In this document: one piece after another, positions 16,213 through 20,455 of the stretch
Numbering within the stretch: the first letter of the stretch is position 1
How the letters are laid out: each line of letters opens with the position of its first letter
Assembly: GCA_964489735.1 (NCBI GenBank)
Contig: CAZBAL010000028.1
Coordinates: forward strand, 1 to 20,455
Length of the DNA: 20,455 nt
Source: Andreesenia sp964489735
GTDB lineage: Bacteria > Bacillota > Clostridia > Tissierellales > Gottschalkiaceae
Reading direction: 5' to 3'
Program-made: the position numbers and the translations under genes
Notes under the pieces: generated by a model
Seen by the model: only the letters and a program-made list of their open reading frames with translations
Databases searched by the model: none
What the model was told of the DNA's origin: nothing

Positions 16213-17511
16213 TTGTTAGATAAGACACTTGACTTGCTTGTAGATGCTTATGGCATAGACAGGAAAGTAATAGATTTTGTACAGAAAAAAGAAAAAGAAG
16301 TAGCAGATAAAAACTGGTTCAACAATATGGAAGAAGTAAAAGAGTACAATCAGATAAAAGTGGTTGAAGCAATGCAGTACTGCAGACTCAACGCCAGCCA
16401 TTTTGCATGGACTACAGGGTACGGTTATGATGACCTTGGAAGAGACAAGGTAGAGCAGATCTATTCGAGAGTATTCAGAACTGAAGATGCACTTGTAAGA
16501 CCTACAATAGCTTCGGGAACTCATGCCATCAATCTAAGCCTTACAGGAGTGTTAAAGCCGGGTGATGAACTCATATACATTTCAGGAGCACCTTACGACA
16601 CACTTCAGAAATCCATCGGTATAACAGGAGATATGAAAGGTACACTAATCGAGTATGGAATAGTGTATTCTGAAATACCGCTTAAAGACAAGAAAATGGA
16701 CATTGAAGCCATAAAAGCCAATGTAAAAAAGGGAACAAAGATGGTAGCAATCCAGAGATCAACTGGATACAGCAATAGAAATGCATTTACAGTATCAGAA
16801 ATAGCAGAAGCGATAAAAGCTGTAAAAGAGATAGACAAAGATATAATAGTATTTGTAGACAACTGCTATGGAGAGTTCATAGAAGACAGAGAACCTACAG
16901 AAGTAGGAGCAGATCTTATGGCGGGCTCACTAATAAAGAATCCGGGTGGAGGACTAGCTCTTTCAGGAGGATATATTGTTGGAAAGACAGAACTGATAGA
17001 GTACGTTTCAAACAGAGCAACAGCTCCGGGAATAGGTAAAGACTGCGGTCTTACATTTGGAATGACAAGAAATGTGCTTCAGGGACTGTTCTTAGCTCCC
17101 CATATAGTTGGAGAATCTCTGAAAGGTTCAATACTTTTAGCAGCTATCTACTCAGACTTAGGTTATAATGTAGTACCCGATCTTAAAGCCAAAAGATCAG
17201 ATATTATCCAGGCGATTGAGTTCAATTCAGAAGATAAACTGCTGAAGTTCTGCCAGGGAATACAGTCAGCATCGCCAGTTGATTCATATTTTGCACCGAT
17301 ACCATCAGAAATGCCGGGCTATGAAGAAGAAGTGATTATGGCTGCAGGAGCATTCGTGCAGGGCTCATCAATAGAGATGAGTGCAGATGGACCGTGCAGA
17401 GAACCGTATTTCGCATATTATCAGGGTGGACTGACATACGAACACTGTAAGTTTGGTATAATAATGAGTCTAAACAATATGCTTAAGCACGGAATGGTGG
17501 AAATAGATTAA
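16213..17511 (+). CDS. ynbB: PLP-dependent methionine gamma-lyase family protein (YnbB/'aluminium resistance' type)
   Basis: 432 residues of a fold-type I aminotransferase-like enzyme. Family marks include RPTIASGTHAI (96-106), an Asp-containing VFVDNCYGEF stretch that should hold the PLP ring nitrogen, and SLIKNPGGGLALSGGY with Lys242 as the likely PLP-binding lysine. The family is annotated as methionine gamma-lyase-like or as aluminium resistance protein; the substrate is not established, probably a C-S lyase or related beta/gamma elimination enzyme (family knowledge). The TTG start at 16213 follows an excellent AGGAGGT at 16200-16206. It lies between miaA and an unknown gene on the same strand, echoing the Bacillus order of miaA and ynbB. 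Confidence 0.9.
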   Translation: MLDKTLDLLVDAYGIDRKVIDFVQKKEKEVADKNWFNNMEEVKEYNQIKVVEAMQYCRLNASHFAWTTGYGYDDLGRDKVEQIYSRVFRTEDALVRPTIASGTHAINLSLTGVLKPGDELIYISGAPYDTLQKSIGITGDMKGTLIEYGIVYSEIPLKDKKMDIEAIKANVKKGTKMVAIQRSTGYSNRNAFTVSEIAEAIKAVKEIDKDIIVFVDNCYGEFIEDREPTEVGADLMAGSLIKNPGGGLALSGGYIVGKTELIEYVSNRATAPGIGKDCGLTFGMTRNVLQGLFLAPHIVGESLKGSILLAAIYSDLGYNVVPDLKAKRSDIIQAIEFNSEDKLLKFCQGIQSASPVDSYFAPIPSEMPGYEEEVIMAAGAFVQGSSIEMSADGPCREPYFAYYQGGLTYEHCKFGIIMSLNNMLKHGMVEID

Positions 17512-17535
17512 TATATAGGAATTGGAGTGGTTATA

Positions 17536-18477
17536 TTGGACAATAGATTAGTTGATTATTTAAATTCGATAGATATAGAGAGCAGAACAGTCAAAGATGA
17601 TAATGAAAACTCAGTTATCTATTATGACATAGATACAAAAAGCGGGAGAACAGCCAGAGTAGCCCATATAGTTTCAAGAGACGGTAAAAACATAAGCACA
17701 GTAGTTTCAGGGCTTAGCAGAACAATACCGTTTTACAAGAAAAATGAAGTATGGGAGTTCATAAACGATAAAAATATTGAAGAGAACAAAATCAAATTCC
17801 TTCTCACAGAAGAGAATAAGATAGCTTTCTCAATAGACAGAGTCATTCAGACAGGTTCAGAAATAGAACCGTCAGCAATAGTTGATGACTATAAGAAAAT
17901 ACTGAGAAGAGTAGATGAATATACATTAGTGAACTATATAGAAGAAAACTATTCTAAGAGCCTGGATATAAACGAAATAATCAGAAACAGCAGCGACCAT
18001 ATAGCAGAAGATATGGTTCAGGATATCAAAGACTACTTAAACTCGAAAGATATATTCGTTTCAAGAGTTGAAGAAGGAAATAATATAAAGCTGATATTCA
18101 AAATAGTAAACAGTGCTGCAAATGCATACGAAGTCGAATACAAAATCTATAAGAATTCAAAAGACCAGTTTATAGAGTTCAGAAACATATTTGGAAATCA
18201 GAAAGAAGTAAGTAAACTCTATATGCTTGAAGTTGCTTGGAATCTGAATGTCAGATACGGAAATATAAAGTATATCTATACGGAAGAGACAAACAGCTTC
18301 AACGTAAGACTCCATTACCATATAGAGCCGGAAAAGCTCAATCCGGAAGAACTGCTGAAAGATATAATAGTTCATTCAGATCTTTTTGAGATAGAATACA
18401 AGAACTTCTTACAGTATCTGCAGAGCCAGGTTATTGATCTATTCATAGAAACACCAGATAATGACAATAGCCTATAA
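17536..18477 (+). CDS. Unknown acidic protein with an internal duplication (possibly two YbjN-like domains)
   Basis: 313 residues, soluble, no signal peptide or membrane helix; I do not recognise it with confidence. Two halves resemble each other: DYLNSIDIESRTV near residue 7 matches DYLNSKDIFVSRV near residue 166, and the regions ending each half (IKFLLTEENKIAFSIDRVI at 86-104; IKYIYTEETNSFNVRLHY at 244-261) match in order. Even the DNA is similar (17554-17577 against 18031-18054). The ending '...EELLKDIIVHSDLFEIEY' recalls YbjN-type domains, a weak hint only. Starts are TTG 17536 (GGAG 8 bases before) or GTG 17527 (AGGA before it); I prefer TTG. It begins 24 bases after the ynbB-like gene and likely shares its operon. 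Confidence 0.7.
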   Translation: MDNRLVDYLNSIDIESRTVKDDNENSVIYYDIDTKSGRTARVAHIVSRDGKNISTVVSGLSRTIPFYKKNEVWEFINDKNIEENKIKFLLTEENKIAFSIDRVIQTGSEIEPSAIVDDYKKILRRVDEYTLVNYIEENYSKSLDINEIIRNSSDHIAEDMVQDIKDYLNSKDIFVSRVEEGNNIKLIFKIVNSAANAYEVEYKIYKNSKDQFIEFRNIFGNQKEVSKLYMLEVAWNLNVRYGNIKYIYTEETNSFNVRLHYHIEPEKLNPEELLKDIIVHSDLFEIEYKNFLQYLQSQVIDLFIETPDNDNSL

Positions 18478-18529
18478 TTATTAACTCTTTCTAAACAATG
18501 GATAAAAATCAGCAATGATGAGATATTTG

Positions 18530-18538
18530 TGATAGAAT
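18530..18538 (+). promoter_or_regulatory. Possible extended -10 promoter of the LCP gene
   Basis: TGATAGAAT has the TG extension and a one-mismatch -10 (18533-18538) 44 bases before ATG 18582; no clear -35. No terminator is visible between the preceding gene and this one. Confidence 0.4.
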
Positions 18539-18581
18539 AGAGTAAACGTATGATGGAAATATTTATGAGAGGAATGATTAC

Positions 18582-19442
18582 ATGAAGAGCAGAATGATTA
18601 AAAGATTATCTTTAGTGTTGGGACTAACTTTAGCTTTATCGGCTTTTTCAGGTTTATCTATAGCTTCAAATAATAACTCGAACAATTCAAACAAAGTTGA
18701 AACTTCAGCAAAGAAGAAAAATGAATCGAGAATAAATGGACTTATACTTGGAACAGACGGTGGAAGAACAGACACTATAATGTTCATGTCTTATGATTAT
18801 AAAAACAATAAAGTGGACATAGTTTCAATACCTAGAGATACTTATATCAACTACAATAAGGCTGGAGCAGGCTTTAAAAAGATAAACTCAGTTTATCAGG
18901 TAGAAGGCTTCAAAGGCCTTAGCAAGCAAGTTAGAGATGTATTGGGAGACAATAGCATCAAGATAGACAAGTATGTTAAGCTTGACTACGAAGGAGCAAA
19001 GAGAATTATAGACTCTGTTGGGGGAGTTGAAGTGAACGTTCCTCCAGTAGTTGCTCAAAATACTGAAACACTTACACCAGGTCTTCAGACTCTAAAAGGG
19101 GATCAGGCAATAGAGTACCTGAGACAGAGATATGGATATGATGATGGAGACTTAGGAAGAGTTAGTAAGCAGCAGGATTTTGTTAAATCTTTCATGCTGA
19201 AAGCAAAAGAAAATGGAATACCATCAACAGCAAAAACAATACTTTCAGAAATAGATACAAATGTGGGAGTATTCGATGGTATATACTACGGATTCAAGCT
19301 TAGAAACATCAAGAAAGAAGATATAACGATGCATGTTTTACCAGGAAATGCAGAGACAAAAACTGTAGAAGGTGAAACACTGTCATACTATATCAGTGAT
19401 AAAAAAGAAGCAAAGAAACTGATAGAAGAAATAATGGAATAG
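18582..19442 (+). CDS. LytR-CpsA-Psr (LCP) family protein, short form
   Basis: LCP proteins transfer teichoic acid, capsule or similar glycopolymers from lipid carriers to peptidoglycan at the outer membrane face. 286 residues. A hydrophobic stretch (about 9-28) works as signal peptide or anchor, followed by an Asn/Ser-rich, then Lys-rich linker to residue 50. Core motifs: GTDGGRTDTIMF (57-68), SIPRDT (82-87, with Arg85), and RYGYDDGDLGRVSKQQ (183-198), matching the usual GDxGRxxRQQ with Lys for the second Arg. These residues normally bind the pyrophosphate of the lipid carrier. There is no long cytoplasmic N-terminal region. GAGAGGAATGA precedes ATG 18582 and a strong terminator follows, so it may be transcribed alone or as the last gene of the mutL operon. 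Confidence 0.92.
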   Translation: MKSRMIKRLSLVLGLTLALSAFSGLSIASNNNSNNSNKVETSAKKKNESRINGLILGTDGGRTDTIMFMSYDYKNNKVDIVSIPRDTYINYNKAGAGFKKINSVYQVEGFKGLSKQVRDVLGDNSIKIDKYVKLDYEGAKRIIDSVGGVEVNVPPVVAQNTETLTPGLQTLKGDQAIEYLRQRYGYDDGDLGRVSKQQDFVKSFMLKAKENGIPSTAKTILSEIDTNVGVFDGIYYGFKLRNIKKEDITMHVLPGNAETKTVEGETLSYYISDKKEAKKLIEEIME

Positions 19443-19456
19443 AATAGAAACAGATA

Positions 19457-19487
19457 AGAGTGGGTCGAGAGACCTGCTCTTTTTTTT
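19457..19487 (+). terminator. Intrinsic terminator after the LCP gene
   Basis: AGAGTGGGTC (19457-19466) pairs with GACCTGCTCT (19471-19480) around a GAGA tetraloop, with two G-U pairs, followed by seven T residues. Confidence 0.92.
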
Positions 19488-19635
19488 GTGTCTATGAACT
19501 GTTCTTATGGTTGTCTATAAAAATTTTGAAAATCAAAGCATAAAAATCAATAAAGATATAAATTATAAAACAAAGTAATAATCTGACATTGAATTATTGA
19601 CACTTCAATAAATTGAATTATATCACATGAACTCA

Positions 19636-19663
19636 TTGACAAATATTGGGCGAGATATATAAT
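19636..19663 (+). promoter_or_regulatory. Near-consensus sigma-A promoter of the LRR protein gene
   Basis: Perfect TTGACA (19636-19641) and perfect TATAAT (19658-19663) with a 16-base spacer. A second perfect TTGACA lies 39 bases upstream (19597-19602) with a weak TATATC after it, perhaps a tandem promoter. Predicted leader about 55 bases. Confidence 0.8.
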
Positions 19664-19724
19664 ATAGTCGTATGGTTATAACTTTTACAGCATAACTATA
19701 ATAAAAAATAGAGGAGATGAAGAA

Positions 19725-20455
19725 TTGAAAAAAAGAATAGTCAGTGTAATCGTACTTACAGCAATGACAATGCCAGTGGCTTTTCCGTTAGCTAACAACT
19801 ACATAGGAGAAAGTATTTCAGTTGCATCCGAAGCAGTTGAACGAGAGGAATACGTTTCGATGTATAACCCAACTCCCCCATCAGAGGCTAAAGATACTGA
19901 TATTGTAAACATTCCTGATGAAGGCTTGAAAAGTATTGTAGAGTATGAATTAGGAAGGGAATCTGGAAATACGGATAATCTTGAAATAACTGTAGGAGAT
20001 ATGAAGAAACTCAGTCATTTAACAGGAATGATATTTTTAGGAAACTATAGTGTAGAAGTAAGTATTGATTCACTAGAGGGTCTTCAGTATGCAATAAATC
20101 TGGAATATATGCATATAACCAAAGCTAGGAATAAAGATATCGAAGATTTTTCCAGTGAAACAGGATTTTTAAAGCCAATTGCTAACATAACTAGTTTAAA
20201 AAAAATCTCTATAGACTCATCAAATATAACTTCATCAGATTTAAAAGATTTAAATATAACCTTAGAAAGTTTGAAAATCAATAAAAGCAAGATTACAGAC
20301 TTATCATATTTATCTGGTTTAGAAAACTTAAGGAGTTTAGAACTGTCAGATAATTACATCAAAAATGTAGAGCCCCTAAAGAAATTAACAAAACTTCAAG
20401 CTCTCATTATTAATGATAATCAAATTGAAGATATAAGCTTCCTAGGTGAGCTCAA
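19725..20455 (+). CDS. Secreted leucine-rich-repeat protein, 3' end cut by window edge
   Basis: 243 residues are visible before the right edge. The start is TTG 19725, 6 bases after GAGGAGAT (19711-19718); the ATG inside that site hits a stop after three codons. Residues 1-25 (basic KKR, then VSVIVLTAMTMPVAFPLA) form a signal peptide. A polar spacer (about 36-60) precedes an internalin-like cap region and SDS22-type repeats of about 22 residues with LxxLxLxxNxIxDxxxL spacing, for example LRSLELSDNYIKNVEPL and LQALIINDNQIEDISFL near the edge. Such proteins are usually surface or secreted binding proteins; the anchoring signal, if any, lies outside the window. The strong promoter suggests high expression. 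The repeat class is clear; the ligand is not. Confidence 0.85.
   Translation, partial: MKKRIVSVIVLTAMTMPVAFPLANNYIGESISVASEAVEREEYVSMYNPTPPSEAKDTDIVNIPDEGLKSIVEYELGRESGNTDNLEITVGDMKKLSHLTGMIFLGNYSVEVSIDSLEGLQYAINLEYMHITKARNKDIEDFSSETGFLKPIANITSLKKISIDSSNITSSDLKDLNITLESLKINKSKITDLSYLSGLENLRSLELSDNYIKNVEPLKKLTKLQALIINDNQIEDISFLGEL

Overview
The window is A+T-rich and looks like a chromosomal segment from an anaerobic, low-G+C Gram-positive bacterium (Clostridia/Tissierellia-like). The reasons are purine-rich Shine-Dalgarno sites, several TTG starts, a T-box leader before leuA, a MurT/GatD pair, a mutS/mutL/miaA/ynbB neighbourhood and an LCP-type wall protein. I cannot name the species. It is mostly housekeeping DNA: I saw no tRNA, rRNA, CRISPR array, insertion sequence or phage gene.

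Layout. 1-947 (minus): membrane-anchored polysaccharide deacetylase, cut by the left edge. 1236-1517: small YlbF-like protein with a Cys-rich tail. 1537-4739: leucine T-box leader, leuA (2-isopropylmalate synthase) and an abutting TraX-family membrane protein gene, ending in a hairpin shared with the convergent FAD-dependent dehydrogenase gene (4809-6515, minus). 6530-6815: non-coding stretch holding a 9-bp tandem repeat and the terminator of a small two-helix membrane protein (6816-7130, minus). 7379-12330: murT, gatD and mutS. 12408-13004 (minus): unknown two-helix membrane protein separating mutS from mutL. 13244-18477: mutL (interrupted by a 100-N assembly gap), miaA, a ynbB-like PLP enzyme and an unknown protein with an internal duplication. 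18582-19442: LCP-family protein and a terminator. 19725 to the right edge: start of a secreted leucine-rich-repeat protein behind a near-consensus promoter.

How the genes work together. MutS and MutL form a mismatch-repair pair; MutL keeps the endonuclease motif expected in bacteria without MutH. MurT/GatD, the LCP protein and the deacetylase all concern the cell envelope. leuA is under leucyl-tRNA control.

Most striking observation: GatD, by length and context the glutaminase partner of an apparently intact MurT, has Ser at both positions matching the catalytic Cys94 and His189 of S. aureus GatD, and His where the glutamine-binding Arg128 should be. If the bases are right it cannot be a normal Cys-dependent glutaminase, and the ammonia source for D-Glu amidation becomes an open question. 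Other points worth a look are the duplicated unknown protein next to ynbB, the CxxCxxC tail of the YlbF-like protein, the T-box leuA-traX unit, the Ser-Ser repeat inserted in the dehydrogenase, and the gap inside mutL.
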